Notes: generated from the sequence alone by a model not told the origin. A stretch of DNA of 64,000 nt from Pilaira anomala (GCA_025716855.1 JAIXMQ010000001.1:1060001-1124000); one strand, 5' to 3'; numbered from the stretch's first letter, positions 11,929 through 22,813 are shown. Made by a program: numbers and translations.

Positions 11929-13106
11929 TTAAGCTTCTTGTTCAAATTCTTCCAAAAAAGAAGTAAGAGCTTCAGGTAAAATAAAATCAAGTTGATTCTT
12001 TTCAATCAAACTATTAGCTTCCTTAATATTCTCTACAACCTTTTGATAGATTTCAGCTTGTTCATCTTCTTTCAACACCAAATTAGCTTCATTCAATAAA
12101 GTCTCTGCTAAATCAGACAAAATCTGAGGTGATAATTTATCTTTCTTCACATAATGGGCTTTAGCATTTTCAAAGTATTTCTTACTATCCAAAATAGCTT
12201 CATAAGCCTCTTGTTCTTCCTTTGTCAAACTTGTCTTTTCTTCTGCTTCATCTTCTTCATCATCATCATCATTATCTTCTAAATTATCTAAATAATAATT
12301 TGCAAGAGACAATTTACATAATCCAAGTGCTGATAAAGCTTCTGCATTCTCTGGTTCTTCTTCCAATACCTTATTCAATGCTTCTTCTGCCCAATTTCTA
12401 AACTTATTACGCGACTTTAAACTCTCATAGAGATCTCCATGATTTTGAACAATATCCGCTAATTCAATCACGGTCTTGCTAGGTGTATCCACCATCGCTT
12501 GATCTAATGTCTCTAAAGCACGCAAAGATAATTCAGGGATCTCTTGCTCTCCATCTTCTGAGACTGCACTAGCAGCTTTAGCAAGCCAAATCTTGGCAAG
12601 TGCTAATTGAATCTTATTATACGTATCATCTTTTTCTAACAAAAGACCTTCATTCAATCTTTCTTCGGCTGCATCTAAATATGGCTCAAATTCTTCTTCG
12701 TCTGTCAATCTACCCAATTCATAAAGCGCTGACCCATAAGTATAATAGAATAGAGCAGGAAGTCTAACAGAAGCTTCCAAGTTACGAAGAATACGATCGG
12801 ATTCATGAATAGTACCTCGAATCAAAGCTAATGCTGCATTAGGATCAGTTTCTATTAAAAAGTTTGTTAGTTTCTTATTTTTCAATTTAATTTTTTTTTT
12901 TTTTGTTTATTACCAAGTTTTTCAAGTGCACTTTCATAAAGAGCTGCTGCTTCTCCTACTTCATCACCTTCTTCTACCATTTTATCAAGAACAACAGTTT
13001 GCGCGTTCTCTGGGATCTCTGTTGGATCTTGAACTTTGGTTTTCTTATTGGCCTTAGCCATAGCACTACCCTTTAACCCTCTAGGTCTTTTCTTTTCTGC
13101 TACCAT
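11929..13106 (-). CDS. ETT1-like (enhancer of translation termination) TPR-type protein
   Basis: Two exons (minus): 13106-12914 and 12851-11929; 371 residues. A Lys-rich N-terminus (KKRPRGLKGSAMAKANKKTK) is followed by a long helical repeat domain with segments such as NAALALIRGTIHESDRILR and YTYGSALYELGRL. An Asp/Glu-rich insert (DNDDDDEEDEAEE) precedes the last helices. The layout matches fungal Ett1, a nuclear protein affecting stop-codon readthrough, whose human relative is NRDE2-unrelated TPR-type. The family call rests on recalled sequence pattern only. The start is the only Met before the basic head; the intron phase (G|AA) closes. Confidence 0.65.
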
Positions 13107-13327
13107 TCTTTAAGTTTTTTTTTTTTTTTTTTTTAGATCAAAAGAGAATGTTATATTTTGGCATAAAAAAAAAAAAAAAAATATAGGACTTGGAAGCGGT
13201 GACTGCCTCCAAAATGTTTTTAAAAAGCCGTTTTTTTTTTTTTTTTTTTTTTTTTTACGATGCGTAAACAAAGTGTAACATATACAATACGATAAAAAAA
13301 AAGGGGGGAGGGGGGGTATTATTTATT

Positions 13328-15172
13328 TTAATGAGAAATATTTCCATCCAAAACAAACCGATTTAATGATTTACATTGAACTTGAATATATCCAAATTCT
13401 ACATTCAATTGCTTTAAACCAGGATCATTCAATTCATTTTGTTGCTGGGTATATGCAGACTGTTGTCGCTGAAGAAAGTAACTTTCTGTGCTTTCAACTT
13501 GCTCTGCGTCCAATGATTGAAGCAGAGGAGACCTTGTTTGATACTCATATCCTACATGTCGAATCCAATTCATCTTTTCTTTCTTCTTTTCAATTCTCGC
13601 TAAACGTATGTAACTCGAGAGCCCATGTACATAAATTCCTGCAAAACTGTAATCAAGTCGTACACCGTCTATCAAGATCAATTCAAACGCATGACACGGC
13701 ATCTCAATCTGAATCACTGTATGTGTCACTACATTTTCTGCTTGACACCGTTGTTTACATTTTGTTAATATCAACGTCGATAAAGAAGGACATCGACTTG
13801 ACAAGTATTGGAATAAATTTGGATCAAAAGCTATAAAAGTCAACTGAAACGATTTCAACATATGTTTTCTTTCTTTAAACCACGACACACCACCACCACC
13901 ATCATCAGCAATCAATAAAGCTCCCCACTCTAAAATCAAATGATCTAATCCAGGACACGTATTCAAGATACGATTTAAATTGTATTCTTTATGATATGAA
14001 TCGTATTTGATCTGAAGATATCTGAGTTGACTGAAATGTGAGACTAAATGAAGTGTACTGTCAATTGTCATATTTAGACGCCACTGATCAATCTCTATCA
14101 AACTAATGAATTCACTCGCTTCTCCTGCTGCCAAGAATAACTCGGAGTCAAACCGAATTTGGTTTTGTCGATTGGGTATCGGTCGTATCTTTCGAACAGA
14201 AGGAGGTAATGCATGAAAGAAATCTGGGTTAAGCCAGTCTGTAATAACTGGACTAGAAAGTGAAATCGTTTCAAGATGACGACAATGATGAAGTAGCTGT
14301 CTATAACAGTCGTGCTCTGGATTTATGGATATATTGACTGGGTCTTCTTGAATAGCCAGTGTCAAGTTCTTCAGTCTTGGGTATTTATGAGCCATGTACA
14401 GAAGCCAAGTGACAGGTGCTAGGCTTGTGTTCCAATGCAGTTTAAATAATAAAGGTGCAGGTTCTATCGTGGTGGGAATTAATTTTGCATGATTATCATC
14501 CTTGATGATTGACATTTCAATACGATCCCCTACAATCGACAAAGATTCGAGAAGAGGTAAAGTCGTATGAAATAATTCAATATCTTGTAATGTCAGACAT
14601 AAAGTGGTTGGAAAAGTATCTGCTTGTTGGACAATGAAGAGTTCCTTCAATTGAGGTGTGAACGAAAAGATGGAAAGGATACGGTATCGCGTAGAGATAT
14701 CAATCAACATACCCGTTTGTAAGGAAAGTGAGGAGAGGGATTGGCCAAAGGTATGTAAAAAAGGTAAGGAAGTGCCGAGTGAGACAAGGACAGGTAATTG
14801 GATTAGATTCCATTGGCTCATATTCGGATGAAATCCAAAAGATTTCCATGTTGCAGGATCATCAAAATTTAAAACTTGGAGGTTGGGACAAAGATCTGGT
14901 AATTTTTGAAATAAAATCTGTTGTTGTTGTGGTGGTGGTATCGTCGTTGGTTTATCGATAGAAAAAGTCTTTATGTAGTGTCCGTTCGAAATAAGTGAAG
15001 GAAAGAGTAAATCAAGTTGACTAGAACTCTTGACCTTGATCTGGTGATAAAGTGCATAAAGAAAGGTTGGATACCACTTTTTACAAATCAATAGGCCTTG
15101 CTGAATATCGGATGGTGATAAATGATGAATAATTTGTAAAAGTAATTCTGTGGATAAAGTATCTTTTATCAT
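13328..15172 (-). CDS. F-box protein with leucine-rich-repeat-like C-terminal domain
   Basis: A single exon of 614 residues starting at ATG 15172-15170. The frame stays open 39 codons further upstream, but that extension is hydrophobic low-complexity sequence. The F-box is at residues 5-45 (LSTELLLQIIHHLSPSDIQQ, then GLLICKKWYPTFLY). The rest shows irregular leucine-rich repeats (for example LPLLESLSIVG, YPRLKNLTLAIQ, CPGLDHLILEW, CPSLSTLILTK). This architecture is that of substrate adaptors of SCF ubiquitin ligases, common and expanded in Mucoromycota. The target is unknown. No intron is needed. Confidence 0.85.
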   Translation of the reverse strand: MIKDTLSTELLLQIIHHLSPSDIQQGLLICKKWYPTFLYALYHQIKVKSSSQLDLLFPSLISNGHYIKTFSIDKPTTIPPPQQQQILFQKLPDLCPNLQVLNFDDPATWKSFGFHPNMSQWNLIQLPVLVSLGTSLPFLHTFGQSLSSLSLQTGMLIDISTRYRILSIFSFTPQLKELFIVQQADTFPTTLCLTLQDIELFHTTLPLLESLSIVGDRIEMSIIKDDNHAKLIPTTIEPAPLLFKLHWNTSLAPVTWLLYMAHKYPRLKNLTLAIQEDPVNISINPEHDCYRQLLHHCRHLETISLSSPVITDWLNPDFFHALPPSVRKIRPIPNRQNQIRFDSELFLAAGEASEFISLIEIDQWRLNMTIDSTLHLVSHFSQLRYLQIKYDSYHKEYNLNRILNTCPGLDHLILEWGALLIADDGGGGVSWFKERKHMLKSFQLTFIAFDPNLFQYLSSRCPSLSTLILTKCKQRCQAENVVTHTVIQIEMPCHAFELILIDGVRLDYSFAGIYVHGLSSYIRLARIEKKKEKMNWIRHVGYEYQTRSPLLQSLDAEQVESTESYFLQRQQSAYTQQQNELNDPGLKQLNVEFGYIQVQCKSLNRFVLDGNISH

Positions 15173-15289
15173 TTTATTTGCATTTAAGAAGGAAAAAAAA
15201 AAAAAAATTGAAAGAGTGAAAAGGTTGTTTGTTTTTGTGTACAATGCTCTATTAAGTAGTTTCATGTTTGTGACTTTTTCAATTGTCAT

Positions 15290-15631
15290 GTGATGGACAG
15301 GTGTGAACTTTTTTTTTTTTTTTTTTTATTCTTGTACATAGTGAAACAGGCTTTCTCTTTTTAAAATCGCATCATATTACAATTTATCGATGTTTATTGT
15401 TTAGAAACTAAACAGGTTTGGAAGGTGAAAAAGCAGTTTTTTTTTTTAAAAAAAAAAAAACTATCCTAACAACGAGTCGAAAAAAAAAAAAAAAAAAAAA
15501 AAAAGCTTTCTAGATCACACAGTTGAACACAAAAAAAGGTTATATTTATTTCTGTATAATATTAGCTCATTTTCCTTTCTCTCTCTCTCTCTTTCTTTTC
15601 ATTTTTTACAATATATACACAACGCAATCTC
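15290..15631. other. Divergent promoter region between two F-box genes
   Basis: About 340 bp with T- and A-runs (15310-15327, 15480-15504) and a CT stretch at 15581-15600 just upstream of the plus-strand F-box gene. The two F-box genes diverge from here and may share regulation. No gene seen. Confidence 0.4.
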
Positions 15632-16483
15632 ATGGCAGAACCAACTCGTCCACAAATAACAACCAAAAAAACTCAAGTTTCTCTATGTGACACAGTACCT
15701 ATTGAAATATGGTACACTGTCATGTCCTTTTTACCACTCTCTCAACTGTCTAGACTAAGCAAAGTGTCAAGGCTCTTTCGTCGAATGGTAACACAGCATA
15801 GTCTGTGGAATGAAATCATCAAACGAGCGGGATTAAGTAACCGCATACCAGAAGAAGGACGACAACGACAACAACAACAACAATATCAACTCAAATTTTA
15901 TGATGCCATTCTATCTCGATACAGTAAATACATTTGTGAATTTTGTGGCATATATTGTGCAAGAAAAATGGGCGCCATGATGAATTTACCTGTAATAATC
16001 CACTCAGTTGATATGATCGTGAGTCTATGTCGAGACTGTCGTGTCCATCACTTTAAAAGGTTTCCAGAACCAGAAAGAGATAAATCTCAATTGATGTTAC
16101 CTATTTACTCGGCCATGGTAGAATATGCTTTGACTGTATATGATTTAAAACATCTGGCCTATGTGTATTCTGAAAATGATCACGTCAAGCATTATAAACA
16201 GGTAGACGTGTTTAGTTTAGCACGGACTGTACATGGTGGTGAAATTGGTATCGCCCGTGCCTTAATGTGCTCCTTAAACTCGTTTCGAATTGTGTCTGTT
16301 CAGCATACAAAAATAGATATTGGTGGGAGTTGTTCAAGAGAATATGCAAGAAAGAAATTAATACAGTATCGCTGTGAGAGTAGAGGATTAAGGATAGATC
16401 ATGGTTCGGATGTCTATCAGCAATATATTCTACTAGGCGTTGGTAGTGTAGAAGCTACTTTACTTTCATTTGAGCGTAGCTAA
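15632..16483 (+). CDS. F-box protein with cysteine pairs
   Basis: A single exon of 283 residues. The F-box lies at about residues 20-62 (VPIEIWYTVMSFLPLSQLSR and VSRLFRRMVTQHSLW). A Gln run follows, then two cysteine pairs (CEFCGIYC about residue 109 and CRDC about 143) that could hold a zinc ion. The remainder is unlike any repeat domain I know. Probable SCF adaptor. A CT-rich tract upstream and the ATG after CGCAATCTC fit fungal promoters. Confidence 0.75.
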   Translation: MAEPTRPQITTKKTQVSLCDTVPIEIWYTVMSFLPLSQLSRLSKVSRLFRRMVTQHSLWNEIIKRAGLSNRIPEEGRQRQQQQQYQLKFYDAILSRYSKYICEFCGIYCARKMGAMMNLPVIIHSVDMIVSLCRDCRVHHFKRFPEPERDKSQLMLPIYSAMVEYALTVYDLKHLAYVYSENDHVKHYKQVDVFSLARTVHGGEIGIARALMCSLNSFRIVSVQHTKIDIGGSCSREYARKKLIQYRCESRGLRIDHGSDVYQQYILLGVGSVEATLLSFERS

Positions 16484-16542
16484 CAGTTGAGATGTGAATA
16501 TTACTTTATGAGACAACAAATAAAAAAAATATATATATATAT

Positions 16543-16764
16543 ATGTTTAGCTTACAAGTCTACATACATGTTTCTATTACACCTTTAAAACTATCATTAT
16601 CAGTACATTTGTTGCCACAAGGGATTAATTATTTGCCACTTGCGTGGAATTTAAATTTATTTATCTGTAACTATTTTGTTATAGAACCACCAATTTTAGG
16701 AAAAGGTCTGTCACGTTATGTCGATCATTTACCATTTATATATCAACAAAAACAAAATGATTAA
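16543..16764 (+). CDS. Small hypothetical protein with a duplicated C-terminus
   Basis: An open frame of 73 codons. Its last third (from EPPILGKGLSRYVDHLPF) is conserved in the left inverted-repeat arm at 1166-1243, while the first two thirds are not. A splice acceptor (TTATAG) sits exactly where similarity begins, so the shared part may be a terminal exon of a gene whose 5' exons differ or are lost. Function unknown. Confidence 0.35.
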   Translation: MFSLQVYIHVSITPLKLSLSVHLLPQGINYLPLAWNLNLFICNYFVIEPPILGKGLSRYVDHLPFIYQQKQND

Positions 16765-17931
16765 CTTTTTTTTTTTTTTGCCTTTCTGCCACAACATATG
16801 TAGACTAGATATATCTTTACATTCCAAAGATTTTAAAGCATAGCTTTTTAACAATGCCGAAGGTAAACTTTTACGCTCTTTCGAATGGTGTAAAAATCAA
16901 AGTAAAATAATAATAAAAGTTTATAGCTATTAGGAGAAGACAGAGTCTCTGTTAAGGCAAGTGTGTTATGCTATACTCGGGATAACACAGACAAGAAATA
17001 ACATATTTAAGAGAATGAGTGTTTTGATTTTTTTTTTTTAAAAAATAAACATAATTATGTAATTTATAATGATCCATCTCCTCTGGAGTCATATGCTCTC
17101 ATTTAGTTCGAAACACTTGCCGAACCCCAAAAAAATAAAAGATATCATTAGTATAGCATGTAAATAGTTTTTTTTTTTGCTGTCGTCAACTCGTAAACTT
17201 CTTTCTTTTTTTTTTTTTGACAAAAGCCTATAATTTCAGATATCTAAACTGTATATTTAGATGATTTTAATTGATTTATAGTTTTATTTATTAATAATTG
17301 CTATGTTATAAATATATATATATATATACATATAAAAAGATGATAAACATAAAAAAGAAAAAGGGTGTAGGACCAACTTTAATAAAGTTCAATGTTTATA
17401 CTCCAGACTGAAATTTTTTTCTAGTGTAAAAAAATTGGGCGTATCTAGGTGGGAAAATCTATGCAAAAAAAAACCCCCCATTCACATGCTCTTGACATCA
17501 TATATACACTGTCAAATATATAAACAAGTAAAAAATTTCTTTTTTATGTCTTCTTTTTCTTTTTTCTTTACTGTATATCACTAAAATGAACGAACTAATA
17601 AAAGTTCCATTACTTTACTACAACAACGCCGAAAAAGAACCTATTTTGTTCTTTTTGTTACAAGCCTATTTCTTAGCACTCGTTTGCTATGACTTTGAAC
17701 TTGATTGTTGTCTTAAAAAAGCCTTGCACAACTGCAAGGCTTGTCTTAAGAAAAGGGTTCAAACCTTTGTTTTAAGAATGTTGGGCTGGCCTTCTGCGGG
17801 TAAGAGATTTAATATTATTTCTTTTATATGTCATGTACAATAAAACTAACACGTAATGCTTTTTTTTTTTTTTTTTTTTTACAGAAAAAATGGAAGTGTG
17901 TTTAGCGCAGAAGGCCGAACTTGAAACGAAA
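16681..17931. repeat. Right arm of the long inverted repeat
   Basis: Reverse complement of 1-1243. Similarity on this side starts at 16681; it may extend past 17931, because the partner sequence lies outside the window. The arm contains the small-gene C-terminus, about 0.8 kb of A/T-rich non-coding DNA (including a TA microsatellite near 17312-17328) and the first exon, intron and start of exon 2 of the acidic-protein gene. Confidence 0.9.
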
Positions 17932-18222
17932 GTTGTCCAATATGAAAAGTATCTTTGGGAAATCAAAGATACTTTTGTCAAAACCCAAAATCAAATCGCT
18001 TTGATGGAAGGGTTGTTTAAAGAAATTGAAGAAGAAGATTCCTTCTATTTTGTTGAAGAAGAAGAAATTGAAGATATGAAGGACGTAGAAGAGTCCTTCT
18101 ATTTTGTTGAAGAAGTAGAAGAAGAAGAAGAAGGAGAAGAAAATAATGAAGAAGAAGAAGAAGATGAAAATGGACTTTTGGAGCTAGATTTGTTAGAAGC
18201 TCAAAATATGTTGCTCAAATAA
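17586..18222 (+). CDS. Acidic coiled-coil protein, complete copy
   Basis: Exons 17586-17799 and 17885-18222; 183 residues. The N-terminal half is hydrophobic and cysteine-rich (YFLALVCYDFELDCC, KALHNCKACLKKR). Exon 2 gives a coiled coil (KAELETKVVQYEKYLWEIKD) and then an extremely acidic tail holding a twice-used SFYFVEE motif inside Glu runs. No known domain is recognised. Splicing joins phases correctly (G|AA). The duplicate at 1-351 has an almost identical exon 1, so at least two copies exist in this genome. Confidence 0.6.
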
Positions 18223-18251
18223 AAGTCCATTTTGTAATAAGATTGTATATA

Positions 18252-18286
<35 letters not shown>

Positions 18287-19397
18287 TCTTTAAAAACTTG
18301 AGAGAATAACTTATTAAATTTGCAGTGATGAAAATATATATCAACTTCAATATAATAACATTGGTCTTAGCTAAAAGTTTTGCCTCTTACTTAGATACTA
18401 AAAAAGTGATGCATATGGGTTTACACCCTTTCTTCTAAATACAGTCTTTAAAAATAAGTAACTATTAGCAATAAAGTAACGCTTAAATAAAATGAAAGTG
18501 CTCGACTATATGTAAATGTAAATGAACTCATGACAGCCCATCTCTCTACAAATACATTCACCTTATGTACAAGGAAGGGTAAGATGTTCCCAACACCCTA
18601 AAGATGCATTCAATGTTTTTTTTTTTTTTTTTTTTGGGAGGAAACAAAGTAGAAGGATAATTGAATTTCCCTTATTAGAAAATCGAAGTGGGGTGCATTT
18701 AATTTCTCGCATTTATTTTATCACTTTATTAGTTATAGATCTTCTATGCGTTTGTATAATATTAATTTTAAACCCTTTTTTTTTTATCGTATTTTTACTC
18801 GAAATTCAAGGCATCTATTAAAGACTCATTTGAAACATATTTATTCATCTCTAGTGATAATTATATCATGATATAAGCAGTGATTATATTTTTTTTTTTT
18901 TAGAAAAAAAGGAAGGGGGTATTTTTTTTTTTTCAACTTTCGGAAACTTCAAATAAACAAAACGAAAACTCTCATAAGATATCAATATGAAAGCCAATCG
19001 AATTAGAGAAGATGGGAAATATATGTAGCTACATCTTAGTCTAGCTCTCTCCTTATTTTAGAAAAACCATAAAATTTTTCCGTTATCATATGTTTTCCCG
19101 TCTTTATTTATTTATTGAATATATACGACAACGCAAGTTGTCTAGACCCGTTTTCGACGACTCAGCTTCTCATATTCATAGAAAGGGCGATTTTTTTTTG
19201 ATAGATGTTTGTGCACATACATATATGCGTTTTTTTTTTGGCAATCTGTAACGTATGACATTTCACTTTGCATCTGTACATATATCAATACATACCTATA
19301 TATTATTACCACAGATTCTCTATATACTTATATGTAATGATGCGAGATTACATTTTCAGCTTAAGCCATAGATATATATAATCTAAAATGAAAAATT

Positions 19398-19438
<41 letters not shown>

Positions 19439-19961
19439 AGAGACATCCTTCAATATATATAATCAATAAGATAATATCTGTTTGAATTCGATCTTCTGTA
19501 AAAAGAAGTTTATTATATTTTAAAAAAAGCTGTTATACGTAAAAAGAAAACCATTTTTAACTTTTGAGCTTGAGTGTGCTTTGTCTGGAATATTAACTTA
19601 TATGTAGTATAAACAATGCTTTTTTAAAAGAATAAAAATAACAATTTGGAAAATATAAGTCTCCCAAGACTTTACGGATTGAATTTCTGTCTACGGCTTC
19701 TTTACATCATGTAATTTTTTTTTTAATATTGTTACAGAAAATTACTGTAAAACGATTTTGATTCAGATTATTTTATATTTTGTAATTTTAATAAGCCAAC
19801 TATTATAGACATATACATATAATAACAAAGAATTCAGTATCTTCCCTTTTTAAGATTCACCACTCTAATACAAAAATGAAAAAAAAAGTCGCATAAATAA
19901 CGCCAATATGACTTGTTTTTTTTTGCTTAACGAAAAACAAGTTTTTCTTGAGAGAACCATA
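18223..19961. other. Gene-poor A/T-rich spacer
   Basis: About 1.7 kb without a recognisable gene. It holds long homopolymers (T-run at 18254-18280, A-run of more than 30 near 19400-19434) and scattered ATATAT stretches. No conserved structure identified. Confidence 0.5.
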
Positions 19962-20260
19962 CAGGGTTTCCCACTATTTTTGGGAATTAAAATGGAAATT
20001 AATGGGAAAAAATTTAAAAGTTATTAAAACCAAATTTGAAAGTTGATGGAATAAATTTTGAAGATTAATTAAATAAAGTTTGAAAAAGTTAGTTAGTAAT
20101 GTGATTCTTATATAGACTTTTTAAGGCTTTACCTGTACCAAGGTTTTCCAAAGCGATAACTAAGGAGGATAATTATTGTTTTTTTCCCCAGTTTAATCGG
20201 GTCATAGTTTTTTCTTTTAATTGAGTTTTTTTTTTACTTCACAAGAATATCGCAGGTTTC

Positions 20261-20403
20261 AGACCAGTTTCCCAGAATTAAGATACAATCCTTTCCAAAC
20301 TTTTTCCTGATGTTTTTTGATAAACGTTTGGTTGATTGAATTTCATTGATATGGGCACTGAGCTTCATCTTTCTAAAGGGGATTAAGTCTTTCTTTCTCT
20401 TAT
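20261..20403 (-). repeat. Inverted copy of an internal Fanzor coding segment
   Basis: These 143 bp are the reverse complement of 22162-22304 in the Fanzor reading frame, with only a few substitutions. Directly beside it, 20260 joins sequence matching 22714, so this arm is a 3' half of a Fanzor gene with about 409 bp (22305-22713) deleted. At 20333-20335 the minus strand reads TCA where the main copy has the stop TAA at 22230-22232. Confidence 0.88.
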
Positions 20404-20607
20404 TTTTATAAAATAATTGAAAAAGTATGGTATGTATTCAAAAATGAGATACGAGATGCATCATCATGCATTAGTTAACTAGTTACACGTTTTTTTTACC
20501 AGTCCCAAAAACCAATAACCAGTTTGATAAATGCTGTCAAAACCCTTCTTTTTTTTTCTTCTTCTTTGTTCTTTCCTCTTTTTTAATAATTTCTCCTTTG
20601 AGTAAAA

Positions 20608-22813
20608 ATGGAGGGATCCGTTGAACAATATACCTCTGTAAGTATTTTTAACGGGTTTAGATGTATTATTTTGCTCACATTTATTTTCACAGGTGAATAC
20701 ATTTTATCAATAAACACTGATGATAATGATAAAAAGGTTATGACTGTAAAGTCTTCAATTACTGGAATAGGATGGAAACCTCAATATATTTCTATTTTGA
20801 AGAAACTCGTTCATGACGTTCATGTTATTGTTACCCATACGTATTCGTTTACAAGATACATATTTATCCAAGAGCTTAATCTTAATTTAGAAGAGTATGC
20901 AGTCCAAGGTTTTTACAAGGAAGTGTTTTTATCACTTTTAGACAGTAAACTGTGAATGTTAATAGACTATCGGGCAAAGTAAAGGCATATAGAGAGATGA
21001 TAAACAAGTATAAAGCATCGTATTGTAGAGATTCATCATTCACGTCAATCAAACTACCCTCTGCTCAACAAATAGCCTCATATGAAGCTACAAAAATACA
21101 AACTGCTTGTACTAATGCAATCACTAAAGATTTTGGAAATAAGCTGAGAATGGTTGTCAATAAACTGATTGGACTAAAACAACGTATCTCACAATTGACT
21201 AGCGATTTGAAAAAGCAAGGCTACTAAAAAGAGGAAACTAAAGCCAAAATTAAAAGTAACATTCTGGAACCTGCTACACAACTTAAACTGGCTATTTCAT
21301 CAAGAGATATCAACCGAATCCCAAAAGAATTCCAAGATCAAAAGGCTATTATCAACTGTATTAAGGACATACTTTCTGCTTATACTGAAACTTACAAGTT
21401 TAAAAAAGATTCCATTTATTATGATGCTGTTGCAAATCCAGGAAAACACTTACTTGCTTATTTTAAACTAGCTGGGATATGCGAGGCTAACAAGTTCAAA
21501 TTATTCCAATGCTTTCCTGTAAGAAAGACTTTTATTCCGTCATATATGACTATTGATAATACTATAATATTGAATAATCGTATATTAAAAAATTCACAAA
21601 GAAGCAAATTGGATAAAGAGTATATCTGGGGAAAAGTCCTAAATTTATTTTCAAAACCTTTCAAAGATCAAGGCCTAGATAGCTCCATGAAATTCAGAGG
21701 AACTATAATGACAGATAGCATAGGTATTTCTGTTATAAAACAAAATTTCGACATGTCTAAAGGTGGTACAAGTAATCCCAAGGCCAGTTTAGTAGAAGAT
21801 GAAGAACTCAAATATATTGAACAAATCCCCAACGAGGAACTACGATCTACAGATGGAAAATGTGTCTTCATTGATCCTGGTCGACGCGATCTAATTTTTT
21901 GTATGCACGAAGATAGCACAGTCAATAACAAAAAAAATTACAGGTACACGAGAAATCAAAAAGCAAAGGAAACAAAATCAACAAAATTTAAAAAGCTGCG
22001 GCAACAATTGAAACCAGAAGACATTCAAGATTGCGAGGACAAACTCAGCAAGTGCTCGCCACTCACAGTAAAGAAGGAAGCATTTGTTGAATACTTAAAG
22101 ACTAGAGCTGAAGTTAATTGTAAGATGCAAGAATACTATTCAAATGAAGATGTAGAGAAGGATAAGAGAAAGAAAGACTTAATCCCCTTTAGAAAGATGA
22201 AGCTCAGTGCCCATATCAATGAAATTCAATAAACCAAACGTTTATCAAAAAACATCAGAAAAAAGTTTGGAAAGGATTGTATCTTAATTTTGGGAAATTG
22301 GTCTGCTTCCCGCACAAGGTTTCACGAACCCATTAAAGGAAACGGATTAAGAAATAGCTTACGAAAAGAAGGGTTTAAAGTTTATCTTTTGGATGAGTTC
22401 AAAACTTCTAGTATCTGTCCTTCTTGTGAAAACAAGCTAGCAACTTTTAAAGAATGTATTAATCCAAGGCCATACCGACGTTCGACTAATCCAAAAGTAA
22501 CATGCCATGGGCTTTTAAGGTATTTCTTACATATTTTATATCAATGAAAGATTTAAATAACTTGTGTTTTAGATGCTTAAATCAAAACTGTTTGGAGAAA
22601 CAGGCATTAACTGAAAAGGATCAAGAGAATATAAAGTATCGATTATGGAACAGGGATCTTGCTGCTGTATTAAATTTTAGGAAGATCGTAATTAGCTTAA
22701 GGACTACATCCCAGAAACCTGCTATATTCTTGAGAAGTCAAAAAGACTCAATCAAAAGAAAAAACTATGACCCAATCAAACTGGGGGAAAAAAAACCTCG
22801 TCTTCAACAATAA
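20608..22813 (+). pseudogene. Fanzor (eukaryotic TnpB-like RNA-guided nuclease), disrupted
   Basis: The frame is open from ATG 20608 to about 20950, shifts there (a stop at 20953-20955 in the first frame), then continues in one frame to 22813 except for in-frame TAA at 21225-21227 and 22230-22232. One intron at 22520-22572 restores the phase. RuvC-like residues are present: the first Asp in FIDPGRRDLIF (GAT 21873), the last in WNRDLAAVLNF (GAT 22655), and a zinc ribbon SICPSC...CHGLLRC..NQNC. The RuvC-II site reads LILGNWS, with no Glu where TnpB has one; a Glu in LLDEFKTSS (22395) fits the relocated residue reported for Fanzors. A possible extra intron at 20638-20692 does not keep phase. Confidence 0.88.

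Noticed and set aside
13366..13836. 156-codon frame on the plus strand
   Set aside because: Lies opposite the coding strand of the F-box gene and has no protein-like pattern of its own.
15173..15289. N-terminal extension of the F-box gene to 15289
   Set aside because: The extra 39 residues are hydrophobic and A/T-driven; the F-box begins right after Met at 15172.
1..17931. A giant transposon bounded by the inverted repeat
   Set aside because: The interior is conserved single-copy housekeeping genes, and the arms contain genes and no transposon-like termini.
20945..20960. Programmed frameshift in the Fanzor gene
   Set aside because: No slippery sequence or structure is evident, and two nonsense codons elsewhere show plain decay.
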